Positions 32,335-42,794 of a DNA stretch of 64,000 nt are shown here, piece after piece. Location: the NCBI RefSeq assembly GCF_023921805.1, contig NZ_CP074197.1:434001-498000 (forward strand), given 5' to 3'. The position numbers were made by a program, and so were the translations under genes. Within the stretch, counting starts at the first letter, position 1; the number at the start of each line of letters is the position of its first letter. The stretch is from Ruminococcus sp. FMBCY1 (GTDB taxonomy: Bacteria; Bacillota; Clostridia; Oscillospirales; Acutalibacteraceae). The notes under the pieces are model-generated. The model did no database searches and was not told the origin of the DNA. It worked only from the letters and a program-made list of their open reading frames with translations.

Positions 32335-35300
32335 ATGAAAACACTCGGAGAAGTCTTTAATCCGTATCTTGCGGATAAACCGCTCGCTGATGATATATCA
32401 TCAGCCGAGCTTTTAAAACTTAATATTAACAGTAATAATCGCTCAATCACAATGACTGCCAAATTTGGCGGTCTTGTGTTGAGGGATAACCTTTTTGCTG
32501 CCGAAAAACAAATTTCCAAATCCGAATTAAATCTCGGCTCTGTCAGAATTAATCCGATTTATGATTCTAAACTTTTTTCAGCAGATTATTTTCCTGAGCT
32601 GTATAAGGCGGTTAAGCGTGATATTCCGAGTATTAACGGCACACTTAACAACGCATTTGTTACCTATGAGGAAGGTAATTTGCAAATCACACTTAATAAC
32701 GGCGGCAAAAGCCTTTTAGATGCCAAGGGTTTTGACAAGGCTCTTAAAAGGCTTGTTGCAGAGGAATTTTCGCTTGAAATCAACATTATATATACAGGTA
32801 CGCTTGAAGTTGACGGACAGAGCGAAGAATATATGCAGGCAATGAAAAATGCCGCAGAAAAAATCGAAAGACAAAAGATTGAAGAAAGCGTGCACGATAC
32901 TGCGAGCAATGAGGCTGTTACAAAAGCTGTAAAGGAAAAGAGAAATTCCGATGCAGTGCAGGAAATTGAAGTGCGGGAGGGCAAGTTTTTGCTGCCGCAG
33001 ATTGTTGAAGCCTCAATAAAACCTTTTTACGGCAGGTCTATACGAGGTAAAATCGAGCCAATCAGCACAATTGTTGCCGACACAGGCAGAATAGTAGTAT
33101 GGGGCGATATTTTTGATATTGAAAAAAAGGTAACAAAGTCGGGAGATAAAAATATTTTTGTAATCGACATTACCGACTATTCGGGTTCTACATCCGTAAA
33201 AGTTTTCGGAACAATCAAAGACACCGCAATTCTCGATAACCTGAAAAAAGGTGACACTGTAGTTGTTCAGGGCGATGTTGAATATGACCGCTACGCAGGC
33301 GAGCTTATGCTTATTGCAAGGTCAATCGGCACTGCAAATAAGGTTAAGGTTGTGGATAAAGCGGAGGAGAAGCGTGTCGAACTGCATTTGCATACGAATA
33401 TGTCGCAGATGGACGCAGTAACCTCGGCAGGCGACCTTGTAAAAAGAGCCGCCGATTGGGGACACCCGGCAGTTGCAATCACAGACCACGGTGTTGCACA
33501 GGCTTTCCCTGACGCTATGAAAGCCGCCGATAAAATTAATAAAGACGGCGAAAAAATCAAGGTTATTTACGGCACAGAGGCTTACTTTATGGATGACCTT
33601 GTAGAATCTGTTTCGGGCAAAAGCGAAGAACCGCTTGACGGCACATTTATCTGCTTTGATATTGAAACTACCGGTCTTTCCGCAAATCGTGACAAAATCA
33701 CAGAAATCGGTGCCGTAAAGGTTGAAAACGGACAGATAACCGATACTTTTTCAACTTTTGCAAATCCGGGTATGCCGATTCCCGCAAAGATAACCGAGCT
33801 TACGGGCATTACCGACGCTATGGTAAAAGACGCTCCGTCACAGAGCGAGGCAGTTAGCGCATTTCTTGAATTTGCAGGCGACAATGTGCTTGTTGCGCAT
33901 AATGCACCGTTTGATACCTCGTTTATCCGTAAGGCTTGCGAAAATATGAACAGGGAGTACAACTACACTTCCATTGACACCGTTGCAATTTCAAGAGCCA
34001 TTTTGACCGATATTAAAAACTGCAAGCTGGATACCGTTGCAAAGTATTTGCGACTTGGCGACTTTAATCATCACCGTGCAACCGACGATGCGGAAATGCT
34101 TGCAAGAATTTTTATAAATCTTTGTACCCGTCTTAAAGATGACTACAATATTACAAAAACCAACGAAATCAATACACAGATTGCAGGCGGCGGTGACTTC
34201 AAAAAACTGCCGACTTATCACCAAATAATTCTTGTAAAGAATTTAACAGGTCTTAAGAATTTGTATAAATTGATTTCTTACGCTCATCTCACATATTTTT
34301 ATAAAAAACCGAGAATACCTAAGAGTGAACTTGTTAAGCACCGTGAGGGACTTATAATCGGCTCGGCTTGTTGTGCAGGTCAGCTGTATCAGGCTATACT
34401 TCTCGGAAAGCCGTGGCCTGAAATCAAAGCAATTGCATCATTTTATGACTACCTTGAAATTCAGCCTGCGGGAAACAATAATTTTATGATTCGTGAGGGC
34501 AGATTTGCCAATGAGGCAGAACTCCATGAAATTGATAAGACTATAGTAAAACTCGGCAAAGAACTCGGCAAGCCTGTTTGTGCTACTTGCGATGTTCATT
34601 TTATGGACCCGAAGGACGCCGATTACAGAAAAATTCTTATGGCTGGTCAGGGCTTTAAAGATGCCGAAGACCAAGCTCCGCTTTACCTTAGAACCACAGC
34701 GGAAATGCTCAAAGAATTTGAGTACCTCGGCAAAGAAAAGGCATACGAAGTGGTTGTCACAAATCCACGCAAAATTGCTGATATGTGCGAGTCGATAAGA
34801 CCTATTCCGAAGGGAACTTTCCCGCCTAACATTGAGGGTGCGGAGGAAGAACTCGTTTCTATCACATGGGAAAGGGCAAAGGAAAAATACGGTGACCCTC
34901 TTCCTGAAATTGTTAAGGCTCGTCTTGACAAAGAACTTAATTCAATTACAACCTATGGTTTCTCCGTACTTTATATGACCGCTCAAAAACTCGTTGCCGA
35001 CAGCGAGGCACACGGTTATCTTGTAGGTTCCAGAGGTTCTGTAGGTTCGTCATTCGTTGCGACAATGTCGGGTATTTCCGAAGTAAATCCGCTTTGTCCG
35101 CACTATATATGCCCAAAATGTAAACACAGCGAATTTATTACAGACGGCAGTTACGGTTCGGGTTTTGATATGCCTCCTAAGAATTGCCCCGAGTGCGGCA
35201 CTCTTATGGACCAGGACGGTCACGAAATTCCGTTTGAAACATTCCTTGGATTTAAAGGCGACAAAGTGCCTGATATTGACCTTAATTTCAGCGGTGAGTA

Positions 35301-36705
35301 TCAGTCAAAATCGCACAGATACACGGAGGAACTGTTCGGTAAAAACAATGTGTTTAAGGCGGGTACTATTTCTACCGTTGCGGAAAAAACCGCTATCGGC
35401 TATGTAAAGGGTTATGCCAACGATAAGGGTATGATTCTTCATAAGGCTGAAATCAAGCGACTTGCTCTCGGCTGTACGGGCGTTAAGCGTACAACGGGTC
35501 AGCACCCGGGCGGTATGGTTGTTGTACCGAGAACAAGCGAAGTTTACGACTTCTGTCCTGTTCAGCACCCTGCAAACGATATGAAGTCCGACAATATTAC
35601 CACTCACTTCGACTTCCATTCTATTCACGATACAATTACAAAACTTGATGAGCTCGGACACGATGTTCCGACAATTTATCACTATCTTGAACTTTATACT
35701 GGTATTCCCGTTATGAAAGTATCAATGAGTGACCCCGAGGTTATGAGCCTGTTTACATCAACCAAAGCTCTCGGTGTAACTCCCGAAGATATAGGCTCAG
35801 AAACAGGTACATTCAGCTTGCCCGAATGCGGCACTTCCTTTGTACGAGGAATGTTGGTAGAGGCTAAGCCAAAAACATTTACCGACCTTTTGCAGATTGC
35901 AGGTTTGTCACACGGAACAGGTGTATGGCTTGGCAATGCGCAGGAGCTTATTCATAATCATACCTGCGATATTTCAAGCGTTATCGGTACTCGAGATTCC
36001 ATTATGACTTACCTTATGCATAAGGGACTTGAGCCGGGTATGGCATTTAAGATAATGGAAATTGTCCGTAAAGGTAATGCGACAAAATTGCTTACCGAAG
36101 AACATTTCAAGGCGATGAGAGATAACAATGTTCCCGAATGGTACATTGATTCCTGTATGAAAATTCAGTATATGTTCCCGAAAGCCCACGCCGCCGCATA
36201 TATGATTTCTACATTGCGACTTGGCTGGTACAAGGTGCATAAGCCTGTTGAATATTACGCAGCTTACTTTACGGTACGAAGCGAAAACCTTGACGGTGTT
36301 GTGCTTATGCAGGGACATCAGGCTGTTAAAAACAGAATGAAACTTATAAAGCAAAAGCAAAGCGCCCACGAATCGTCTACAAAAGAAGATCAGGAGTACG
36401 CTACACTTCAGATTGTAAATGAAATGCTTGCAAGAAAAATTGAAGTTCTGCCTGTTGACATTTACAAATCCGAGGCTAAAATGTTCAAGGTTGAGGACGG
36501 CAAAATAAGACTTCCGTTTTCAACAATTCCCGGACTTGGCGAAAGCGCCGCAATATCTCTCGCTGAATCGGGAAAGGTAAATACATACCTTTCCATTGAA
36601 GAAATGCAGATAAAGACAAAGGTTTCCAAGTCTATTATTGAGTCGCTGAAAAATATCGGCGCACTTGAGGGACTTCCGGAAAGCTCACAGATGTCATTGT
36701 TTTAA
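32335..36705 (+). CDS. polC: DNA polymerase III alpha subunit, PolC type
   Basis: A 1456-residue replicative polymerase typical of low-GC Gram-positives. Order of domains: an N-terminal region, an OB fold (about residues 225-335), a PHP domain (HLHTNMSQMDAVTSAGDL, ITDHG), a 3'-5' exonuclease inserted in it (FICFDIETTGLSANRDKITEIGAVKV near residue 440, YTSIDTVAISRAI, FNHHRATDDAE), then the polymerase core with GSRGSVGSSFVATM, a four-cysteine zinc module (CPKCKHSEF...CPEC) and KVPDIDLNFSGEYQ with catalytic Asp residues. The C-terminal QMSLF is a plausible beta-clamp peptide. The exonuclease inside PHP rules out DnaE. Confidence 0.97.
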   Translation: MKTLGEVFNPYLADKPLADDISSAELLKLNINSNNRSITMTAKFGGLVLRDNLFAAEKQISKSELNLGSVRINPIYDSKLFSADYFPELYKAVKRDIPSINGTLNNAFVTYEEGNLQITLNNGGKSLLDAKGFDKALKRLVAEEFSLEINIIYTGTLEVDGQSEEYMQAMKNAAEKIERQKIEESVHDTASNEAVTKAVKEKRNSDAVQEIEVREGKFLLPQIVEASIKPFYGRSIRGKIEPISTIVADTGRIVVWGDIFDIEKKVTKSGDKNIFVIDITDYSGSTSVKVFGTIKDTAILDNLKKGDTVVVQGDVEYDRYAGELMLIARSIGTANKVKVVDKAEEKRVELHLHTNMSQMDAVTSAGDLVKRAADWGHPAVAITDHGVAQAFPDAMKAADKINKDGEKIKVIYGTEAYFMDDLVESVSGKSEEPLDGTFICFDIETTGLSANRDKITEIGAVKVENGQITDTFSTFANPGMPIPAKITELTGITDAMVKDAPSQSEAVSAFLEFAGDNVLVAHNAPFDTSFIRKACENMNREYNYTSIDTVAISRAILTDIKNCKLDTVAKYLRLGDFNHHRATDDAEMLARIFINLCTRLKDDYNITKTNEINTQIAGGGDFKKLPTYHQIILVKNLTGLKNLYKLISYAHLTYFYKKPRIPKSELVKHREGLIIGSACCAGQLYQAILLGKPWPEIKAIASFYDYLEIQPAGNNNFMIREGRFANEAELHEIDKTIVKLGKELGKPVCATCDVHFMDPKDADYRKILMAGQGFKDAEDQAPLYLRTTAEMLKEFEYLGKEKAYEVVVTNPRKIADMCESIRPIPKGTFPPNIEGAEEELVSITWERAKEKYGDPLPEIVKARLDKELNSITTYGFSVLYMTAQKLVADSEAHGYLVGSRGSVGSSFVATMSGISEVNPLCPHYICPKCKHSEFITDGSYGSGFDMPPKNCPECGTLMDQDGHEIPFETFLGFKGDKVPDIDLNFSGEYQSKSHRYTEELFGKNNVFKAGTISTVAEKTAIGYVKGYANDKGMILHKAEIKRLALGCTGVKRTTGQHPGGMVVVPRTSEVYDFCPVQHPANDMKSDNITTHFDFHSIHDTITKLDELGHDVPTIYHYLELYTGIPVMKVSMSDPEVMSLFTSTKALGVTPEDIGSETGTFSLPECGTSFVRGMLVEAKPKTFTDLLQIAGLSHGTGVWLGNAQELIHNHTCDISSVIGTRDSIMTYLMHKGLEPGMAFKIMEIVRKGNATKLLTEEHFKAMRDNNVPEWYIDSCMKIQYMFPKAHAAAYMISTLRLGWYKVHKPVEYYAAYFTVRSENLDGVVLMQGHQAVKNRMKLIKQKQSAHESSTKEDQEYATLQIVNEMLARKIEVLPVDIYKSEAKMFKVEDGKIRLPFSTIPGLGESAAISLAESGKVNTYLSIEEMQIKTKVSKSIIESLKNIGALEGLPESSQMSLF

Positions 36706-36720
36706 GGAGTGGCGTAATAA

Positions 36721-38049
36721 ATGAAAAAACTTTTTACATTAAAAAATGTCCTGATTTGTATTCTTTTTACAATATTTTTGCTGTTTGTAAAGGATAATTT
36801 CAGTGTGGTATGGAACGCAATTTGTATGTTTGCATCTATTCTGACACCGTTTGTAATAGGATTTTTGTTTGCGTATATTTTGAATTTTCCTTACAAATTC
36901 TTTTATTCAAAAGTATTCGGATTTTTGAAAAACAAAAAAGCTTTTTTTGCGAAAATGCGCAAACCTTTATCTATAATTTGCACATATACGGCGGTAATTG
37001 CCGTACTCGGATTTTTGATTGCCATTCTTGTTCCGCAGATCGGCGACAATATTTCGAGCCTTGTTGAAAGAGTGCCGTCATATTTTAATTCAGTATATGA
37101 ATGGCTTTCAAGCGTTGCCGATTGGGCTAATAAGACTTATAATGCAAACATTGATATTGACGCATCTTTTGCTCAACTCGGCAAAGAGATTGCAAAAAAT
37201 TTAAACGGCACTACAATTGCAAATTTCTCAAAAAATGTGTTGTTTGATACTCTTCTACCTATGATTACAAACACCACGGCGGGAATTTATAACTTTATTA
37301 TGGGTATTGTAATTTCCGTTTACTTCCTGTCAGCAAAGGAAATGCTGTGCAGACAGGTAAAGCGCCTTGCCGTTGCGTTTATTCCGATAAAATTCTTGCC
37401 TAAAGTTTATGAGATTGTCGATATTACCGATACAAAATGCGGTAGATTCCTTGTTGGCGACATTATTGACGCCGCTTTTATCGGAGTGCTCACATTCATT
37501 ACAATGTCTATTTTTCAATTGCCGTATGCCGCATTGATTGCGGTTCTTATAGGCGTAACAAATATTATTCCTTTTTTCGGACCTTTCATAGGTGCAATCC
37601 CGAGTGCTATTATTCTTTTCCTTGAAAGCCCTTGGGATATGATTATATTCATTGCTATTGTATTTGTTATTCAACAGCTTGACGGCAACCTTTTCAAGCC
37701 GAAGATTATCGGCAGTCAGGTCGGACTTTCAAGTTTCTGGGTACTTTTCAGCGTTATCGTCGGCGGAAGTTTATTCGGTATGGTAGGCTTTATTTTAGGT
37801 ACTCCTATATATGCGGTTATTTATACGCTGATCGGCAAAAGAGTTAAAAACGCTATTGACAACAAAGGCAAAATCGCTCAGGAGGCACTTGACTTTGAGG
37901 TACTGAATTATGTAAAGATTGCCACAGAACAAAAGAAGATAAGAGAAGAAAAGGAAAACGCTCAAAAGGAAAAGCTTTTGAAGTTTATCAAACCCGATAA
38001 ACATACAAATTCCGAAAGCGATGACGATAATAAAGACGACAAAGAATAA
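36721..38049 (+). CDS. AI-2E family transporter (PerM/YdiK-like)
   Basis: A 442-residue membrane protein with about eight hydrophobic segments: two N-terminal helices, a helix near residue 85, a soluble stretch (about 110-175) and a C-terminal helix cluster containing GVTNIIPFFGPFIGAIPSAI and VIQQLDGNLFKPKIIG, both characteristic of the family. The last 50 residues are charged and cytoplasmic (QKKIREEKENAQKEK). Family members are loosely linked to autoinducer-2 or ion export; the substrate here is unknown. It follows polC by 15 bases and ends the operon. Confidence 0.9.
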   Translation: MKKLFTLKNVLICILFTIFLLFVKDNFSVVWNAICMFASILTPFVIGFLFAYILNFPYKFFYSKVFGFLKNKKAFFAKMRKPLSIICTYTAVIAVLGFLIAILVPQIGDNISSLVERVPSYFNSVYEWLSSVADWANKTYNANIDIDASFAQLGKEIAKNLNGTTIANFSKNVLFDTLLPMITNTTAGIYNFIMGIVISVYFLSAKEMLCRQVKRLAVAFIPIKFLPKVYEIVDITDTKCGRFLVGDIIDAAFIGVLTFITMSIFQLPYAALIAVLIGVTNIIPFFGPFIGAIPSAIILFLESPWDMIIFIAIVFVIQQLDGNLFKPKIIGSQVGLSSFWVLFSVIVGGSLFGMVGFILGTPIYAVIYTLIGKRVKNAIDNKGKIAQEALDFEVLNYVKIATEQKKIREEKENAQKEKLLKFIKPDKHTNSESDDDNKDDKE

Positions 38050-38060
38050 TATTTATTTTG

Positions 38061-38088
38061 CAGAGCAGTAAAATTGTTTGCTGCTCTG
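38061..38088 (+). terminator. Hairpin at the end of the pyrH-polC operon
   Basis: CAGAGCAG (38061-38068) pairs with CTGCTCTG (38081-38088). The T tract after it is weak. Confidence 0.5.
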
Positions 38089-38114
38089 TAATTAAAAATA
38101 TTTTTGTTATAAAA

Positions 38115-38143
38115 TTGACAAGTACATTTTTATGTGTTATTAT
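38115..38143 (+). promoter_or_regulatory. Promoter of the histidine operon
   Basis: TTGACA (38115-38120), a 17-base spacer and TATTAT (38138-38143). Transcription should start near 38150, inside the repeated TTAGC motif. Confidence 0.75.
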
Positions 38144-38144
38144 A

Positions 38145-38164
38145 TTAGCATATTAGCACGCTAA
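38145..38164. promoter_or_regulatory. Candidate operator at the his transcription start
   Basis: TTAGCATATTAGCACGCTAA contains TTAGC twice and the palindrome TTAGC-AC-GCTAA (38153-38164). It covers the predicted start site, where a repressor would block initiation. The regulator is unknown; a TrpR/YerC-like repressor is one possibility. Confidence 0.45.
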
Positions 38165-38186
38165 AGCGTTTTATAAAGAGGTTTTT

Positions 38187-39356
38187 ATGAAAAAGAATTT
38201 AAAAATTACCCCCGAAGGAATGAAAGATTTTCTTTTTGCAGAGTGTTCGGCAATGGACGATGTATGCGGCAAAATAGAAAAGGTATTTACAAAGGGTGGT
38301 TTTAAGAAAGTAATCACACCGGGCATTGAATTTTACGATATTTTTTCAATGGAATGCAGCGGAATTGACCAGCAGTCAATGTTTAAATCAGTTGACAACA
38401 AAGGCAGACTTCTTGTTATGCGTCCCGATTCAACACTTCCGATTGCAAGAATGGTGTCGTCAAGACTTAAAAACAGCATTATGCCTGTAAGACTTTACTA
38501 TAAGCAGGCAGTGTACAGAAATAACCCTACACTTATGGGCAGAAGAAATGAATTTATGCAGATGGGCGTTGAATTGCTCGGCGTAAAGGGCAAGAGGGCA
38601 GACCTTGAGGTGCTCTCTACAGCAATCAGAGCGATTATGAGCGTAGCTGACGATTTCAGAATCGAGCTTGGACACGCACAGGTATTTAACGCACTTATCA
38701 GTGAAATAGATATTGACGAGGATTTCAAAGAGAAAATCAGAGTTACCATTGAGGGCAAAAACTATTCTGCTCTTAATAACCTGCTTGACAAACTTGAGCC
38801 TTGCAAGGCTGTAACCGCTATCAGAAGTTTGCCGTCGCTCTTTGGCGGTGACGAAGTGTTTGACAAGGCAACAGAGCTTTGCAGCGGCACAAAGGCTGTT
38901 GACGCACTCAATTATTTACATACACTCTACGATTCGCTTAAAACTCTCGGACTTGGGGACAAACTCATTGTTGACCTCGGTCTTGTACAGAGAAACGATT
39001 ATTATACAGGTTTTGTTTTCTGCGGATATATTTCAGGCATAGGTGACGCAGTTCTTTCGGGCGGCAGATACGATGACCTACTTTCTGAATTTGACGCTCC
39101 TATGGGCGCAGCGGGTTTTGCGATTGATACGGACGCAATCACAGAAAAACTGCTCTCGGACAAAAACACAAGCTATACTGATGTACCCGATGTTCTTGTA
39201 TATGCAAATGATGGTGCGGAGATTAAAGCAATCAACGCTGTTGCCGATATGCAGAAAAACGGAATTAACGCCCGTTTCTGCGTGCTCGAAACTCTTGAAG
39301 AGGCAAAGGCTTTTGCAGAAAAAATGGGTATAGACAAAGTACAAATAATCGGCTGA
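38187..39356 (+). CDS. hisZ: ATP phosphoribosyltransferase regulatory subunit
   Basis: A 389-residue HisS-like paralogue required by the short form of HisG. It keeps class II aminoacyl-tRNA synthetase motifs without being a charging enzyme: ITPEGMKDFLFAE, VITPGIEFYDIF, MRPDSTLPIARM, RLYYKQAVYR and LSGGRYDDLLSEF. It is the first his gene. AAAGAGG upstream of ATG 38187 serves as ribosome site. Pairing with the 209-residue HisG downstream supports the HisZ assignment over HisS. Confidence 0.93.
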   Translation: MKKNLKITPEGMKDFLFAECSAMDDVCGKIEKVFTKGGFKKVITPGIEFYDIFSMECSGIDQQSMFKSVDNKGRLLVMRPDSTLPIARMVSSRLKNSIMPVRLYYKQAVYRNNPTLMGRRNEFMQMGVELLGVKGKRADLEVLSTAIRAIMSVADDFRIELGHAQVFNALISEIDIDEDFKEKIRVTIEGKNYSALNNLLDKLEPCKAVTAIRSLPSLFGGDEVFDKATELCSGTKAVDALNYLHTLYDSLKTLGLGDKLIVDLGLVQRNDYYTGFVFCGYISGIGDAVLSGGRYDDLLSEFDAPMGAAGFAIDTDAITEKLLSDKNTSYTDVPDVLVYANDGAEIKAINAVADMQKNGINARFCVLETLEEAKAFAEKMGIDKVQIIG

Positions 39357-39376
39357 AGTGCGAAAGGATTTTCTAA

Positions 39377-40006
39377 ATGAAACCATTAAGAATAGCTCTT
39401 ACAAAGGGCAGACTTGAGAAAACAACTATTGAGCTTTTTCAAAAAATCGGTTACAACTGCGACGAGGTTATCAATAAGGGCAGAAGACTTATTCTTCCGA
39501 TTGGTGACAACGACTTTGAGGTTGTGCTTGCAAAGGCGGCCGATGTTATTACATATGTTGAGCACGGTGTGTGCGACCTCGGTGTTGTAGGTAAAGACAC
39601 CATTCTCGAAAACGGCAATTCTTTTTATGAATTGCTCGACTTAGGCTTTGGCAAATGCAGATTTGCCCTTGCCACTAAAAAAGGCATTGATTTTTACAGC
39701 GGATACAACACAAAGACTATTGCAACTAAATATCCGAATGTAACTCGTGCGTTTTTTGATGATAAAAATATGGATGTCAGAATTATTAAAATTGAAGGCT
39801 CGGTAGAGCTTGCTCCGCTTGTCGGACTTTCTGACGGCATTGTTGATATTGTAGAAACAGGTTCAACACTCAAGGCAAACGGACTTGAGGTTATTGAGTG
39901 GGTAACTGAGATTTCGGCAAGACTGATTGCAAACACAGCAAGCCTTAAACTTCGCAAGGCTGAAATTGAGGAACTTCAAAAGAAACTGGAGGCTGTAACA
40001 AAATGA
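39377..40006 (+). CDS. hisG: ATP phosphoribosyltransferase, short form
   Basis: A 209-residue catalytic subunit for the first step of histidine synthesis (ATP plus PRPP). It lacks the C-terminal regulatory ACT-like domain, as expected with HisZ. Signatures: LRIALTKGRLEKTTIELF, VLAKAADVITYVEHGVCDLGVVGKD and the PRPP loop GLSDGIVDIVETGSTLKANGL. GAAAGGATTT precedes the ATG. Its end overlaps the hisD start by 4 bases. Confidence 0.96.
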   Translation: MKPLRIALTKGRLEKTTIELFQKIGYNCDEVINKGRRLILPIGDNDFEVVLAKAADVITYVEHGVCDLGVVGKDTILENGNSFYELLDLGFGKCRFALATKKGIDFYSGYNTKTIATKYPNVTRAFFDDKNMDVRIIKIEGSVELAPLVGLSDGIVDIVETGSTLKANGLEVIEWVTEISARLIANTASLKLRKAEIEELQKKLEAVTK

Positions 40007-41304
40007 TTACTACTGTAATTGCTGACGGAAAAAAGGAATACGATTTTATAGAGCTTCTCAAAAGCAGAGCGCAAAATTCAGACAAGAATGTTATTCCGAT
40101 TGTGTCTGAAATCATTGAAAATGTTAAGACAAACGGCGACAAGGCGGTATATGACTACACCGTTAAATTTGACGGCAAAGCACCTGAAAAGGCAGAGATT
40201 TCTGCTGATGAAATCGATGCCGTAATTTCTGAATGTGACCCTAAATATATCGAAACAGTAAGAAAAGCCGCAAAGAATATTGAGGATTTCCATAAGCGTC
40301 AGGTTCAGCAGAGCTGGCTTACCACAAAGAATAACGGCGTTATTATGGGACAGCGTATCAGAGGTTTGAAGCGTGTCGGCATCTATGTTCCCGGCGGTAC
40401 AGCTGCGTATCCGTCATCTGTACTTATGAATGCAATTCCCGCTAAAATTGCAGGTGTTGAGGAAATTGTAATGTGCACACCTCCTATGAAAAACGGCAAG
40501 CCAAACCCAAATATTCTTGCAGCCGCCAAGCTTGCGGGTGTTGACAGAATTTTCCTTATGGGCGGCGCACAGGCTATTGCCGCTATGGCATACGGCACAG
40601 AGAGCGTACCTAAGGTTGACAAGATTGTAGGTCCGGGCAATATCTTTGTTGCCACAGCAAAAAAACTTTTGTACGGTACAGTTGATATTGATATGATTGC
40701 AGGCCCGAGCGAAATTCTTATTATTGCCGATAAATCGGCTAATCCTAAGTTTCTTGCCGCCGACCTTATGAGCCAGGCCGAGCACGACAAACTCGCCTCT
40801 GCAATTCTTCTTACAGACTGCGAAGAACTTGCAAATCAGACTGTAAAAGAGCTTGAAAGACAGGTTCAGACCCTTTCGAGAAATGAAATTATAAATTCTT
40901 CACTTGACAATTTCGGTGCGATTATTGTGTGCAGTGATATGAAACAGGCTGTACTTTTCGCAAACGAGCTTGCTCCGGAGCATCTCGAAGTATGCTGTGA
41001 AAATCCGATGGAGTATGTAGGCAAACTCGACAACGCAGGTTCGGTATTCCTCGGCAACTATTCACCTGAACCTCTCGGCGACTATTTTGCAGGTCCTAAC
41101 CATGTTCTTCCTACAAGCGGTACAGCAAGATTTTTCTCACCGCTCTCGGTTGACAGCTTTGTTAAGAAATCAAGCTTTATCTGCTACACAGAAGAGGCAT
41201 TAAGAAACGATGCGCAGGATGTAGTTCGCTTTGCGGACACAGAGGGACTTACAGCACACGCAAATTCAATCAAAGTCAGATTTGAGGACATTGATTTTGA
41301 ATAA
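40003..41304 (+). CDS. hisD: Histidinol dehydrogenase
   Basis: A 433-residue zinc enzyme for the last two steps of histidine synthesis. Signatures: [61 protein letters not shown], the metal ligands in SQAEHDKLA and in [10 protein letters not shown]. The start ATGA overlaps the hisG stop. A 180-base gap with a second promoter follows before hisB. Confidence 0.96.
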   Translation: MITTVIADGKKEYDFIELLKSRAQNSDKNVIPIVSEIIENVKTNGDKAVYDYTVKFDGKAPEKAEISADEIDAVISECDPKYIETVRKAAKNIEDFHKRQVQQSWLTTKNNGVIMGQRIRGLKRVGIYVPGGTAAYPSSVLMNAIPAKIAGVEEIVMCTPPMKNGKPNPNILAAAKLAGVDRIFLMGGAQAIAAMAYGTESVPKVDKIVGPGNIFVATAKKLLYGTVDIDMIAGPSEILIIADKSANPKFLAADLMSQAEHDKLASAILLTDCEELANQTVKELERQVQTLSRNEIINSSLDNFGAIIVCSDMKQAVLFANELAPEHLEVCCENPMEYVGKLDNAGSVFLGNYSPEPLGDYFAGPNHVLPTSGTARFFSPLSVDSFVKKSSFICYTEEALRNDAQDVVRFADTEGLTAHANSIKVRFEDIDFE

Positions 41305-41403
41305 ATGATTTTGAGTTAAAATGAATAGTGATTTGACAGAGTGTTTTGTCAAAAAATTATTTGATTTAAATTTACGGAAATTATTAAAATTTTGTAATAT
41401 TTA

Positions 41404-41432
41404 TTGTAAATCGTCTTTAAAAAGGATATAAT
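41404..41432 (+). promoter_or_regulatory. Internal promoter before hisB
   Basis: TTGTAA (41404-41409), a 17-base spacer and TATAAT (41427-41432). The leader can form GAGC-TTTTAG-GCTC just after the start site. It would let hisBAIE be expressed apart from hisZGD. Confidence 0.6.
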
Positions 41433-41485
41433 CATATAGACTGAGCTTTTAGGCTCTGTTTAGATAACTTATTTGAGGTGAGAAA

Positions 41486-42064
41486 ATGCGCCAAACAGAA
41501 ATCAGCCGTAAAACCAAAGAAACCGACATCAAGCTTTCACTTTGTCTTGAGGGCGGAGATATTTCAATTGACACAGGCATTGGTTTTTTTGACCATATGC
41601 TCAATTCGTTTGCCACACACGCAGGCTTTGGTCTTGAGCTTAAGGTTAAGGGCGATTTGTATGTTGACGAGCATCATACAGTTGAGGATACGGGTATAGT
41701 CCTCGGCAAAGCATTTTCTCAAATTTTAAAAGATAAATCTTCTATCGACCGTTTCGGCAGTTTTTATGTACCGATGGACGAGGCGCTTGCGTTTGCCTCT
41801 GTCGATATAAGCGGCAGACCTTTCCTTGTATTTGAAGCAGAATTTCCGCAGGAAATGTGCGGTCAGTACAATTGTGCAATGACTGTTGAGTTTATGAGAG
41901 CACTTGCTTACAATGCAGGCATTACTCTGCACATAAAGTCTTTGTACGGTGACAATTCTCACCATATTACAGAAGCAATTTATAAAGCGGTTGCTCACGC
42001 ATTAAGACTTGCCGTAAAGGAAAATACCTCAAATAAACCTCTTTCCACTAAAGGAGTGTTATAA
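41486..42064 (+). CDS. hisB: Imidazoleglycerol-phosphate dehydratase
   Basis: A 192-residue monofunctional HisB, dehydrating imidazole glycerol phosphate. The manganese-binding His motifs are visible: GIGFFDHMLNSFATHAGF, VDEHHTVEDTGIVLG, and YNAGITLHIKSLYGDNSHHITEAIYKA. The length is standard for the form without a phosphatase domain. GAGGTGAGAAA precedes the ATG, and hisA starts immediately after the stop. Confidence 0.96.
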   Translation: MRQTEISRKTKETDIKLSLCLEGGDISIDTGIGFFDHMLNSFATHAGFGLELKVKGDLYVDEHHTVEDTGIVLGKAFSQILKDKSSIDRFGSFYVPMDEALAFASVDISGRPFLVFEAEFPQEMCGQYNCAMTVEFMRALAYNAGITLHIKSLYGDNSHHITEAIYKAVAHALRLAVKENTSNKPLSTKGVL

Positions 42065-42784
42065 ATGATTATTTTACCTGCAATAGATATTAAAGACGGT
42101 AACTGCGTAAGACTTTTTAAAGGTGATTACTCAACAGTAGAAAAGGTGTGCGACACACCTTATAAAGCGGCTGAACAGTTTAAAGCTGCAGGCGCACAGT
42201 ATATGCATATGGTTGACCTTGACGGCGCTAAGGACGCTACTCTCGCAAATGCAGACCTCATCATTGATGTGGCAAAGCAGAGCGGACTTAAGGTAGAAGT
42301 AGGCGGCGGTATTCGTGATATGGCTGCTATTGAACGCTACCTTAACAACGGCATCGACAAGGTTATATTGGGTTCGGCGGCTGTAAAAAATCCTGACTTT
42401 GTAATTGAGGCGGTAAAGGCTTTTGGCGACAAAATTGTTGTTGGCATTGACGCTAAAAACGGTATGGTTTGTGCCGAGGGTTGGATTGACGAGTCGGAAA
42501 TCAACTACATAGAGCTTGCAAAGCGTATGGAGGATATTGGCGTTGGTCAGATTGTGTTTACCGATATTGACCAGGACGGTACACTTGCAGGCCCTAATTT
42601 AAAGCAGCTTGACGACCTTGTTCACGAGGTAAACTGCCGAGTAGTAGCAAGCGGCGGCGTGTCTGTTCTTAAAGACATAATTAACCTTGCGGAGCTTGAT
42701 GTTTACGGCGCAATCTGCGGTAAGGCTATCTACACAGGCAACCTCGATTTGAAACAGGCTATTGAAATTACAAGCAAGATTTAA
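42065..42784 (+). CDS. hisA: ProFAR isomerase
   Basis: A 239-residue (beta/alpha)8 barrel, phosphoribosylformimino-5-aminoimidazole carboxamide ribotide isomerase. Signatures: [20 protein letters not shown] with the catalytic Asp, [22 protein letters not shown] and [17 protein letters not shown], the second phosphate-binding half. The catalytic Asp in TDIDQDGT supports HisA; HisF would begin with a KRIIPCLD-type segment. The gene follows hisB directly. HisF, which acts next, is missing here. Confidence 0.93.
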   Translation: MIILPAIDIKDGNCVRLFKGDYSTVEKVCDTPYKAAEQFKAAGAQYMHMVDLDGAKDATLANADLIIDVAKQSGLKVEVGGGIRDMAAIERYLNNGIDKVILGSAAVKNPDFVIEAVKAFGDKIVVGIDAKNGMVCAEGWIDESEINYIELAKRMEDIGVGQIVFTDIDQDGTLAGPNLKQLDDLVHEVNCRVVASGGVSVLKDIINLAELDVYGAICGKAIYTGNLDLKQAIEITSKI

Positions 42785-42794
42785 GGAAAACACT

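Noticed and set aside
38050..38186. His T-box leader before hisZ
   Set aside because: The transcript would start about 35 bases before the ATG, too short for a T-box.
41305..41485. T-box or histidine riboswitch before hisB
   Set aside because: The leader after the predicted start is under 50 bases, with no specifier loop or T-box sequence.
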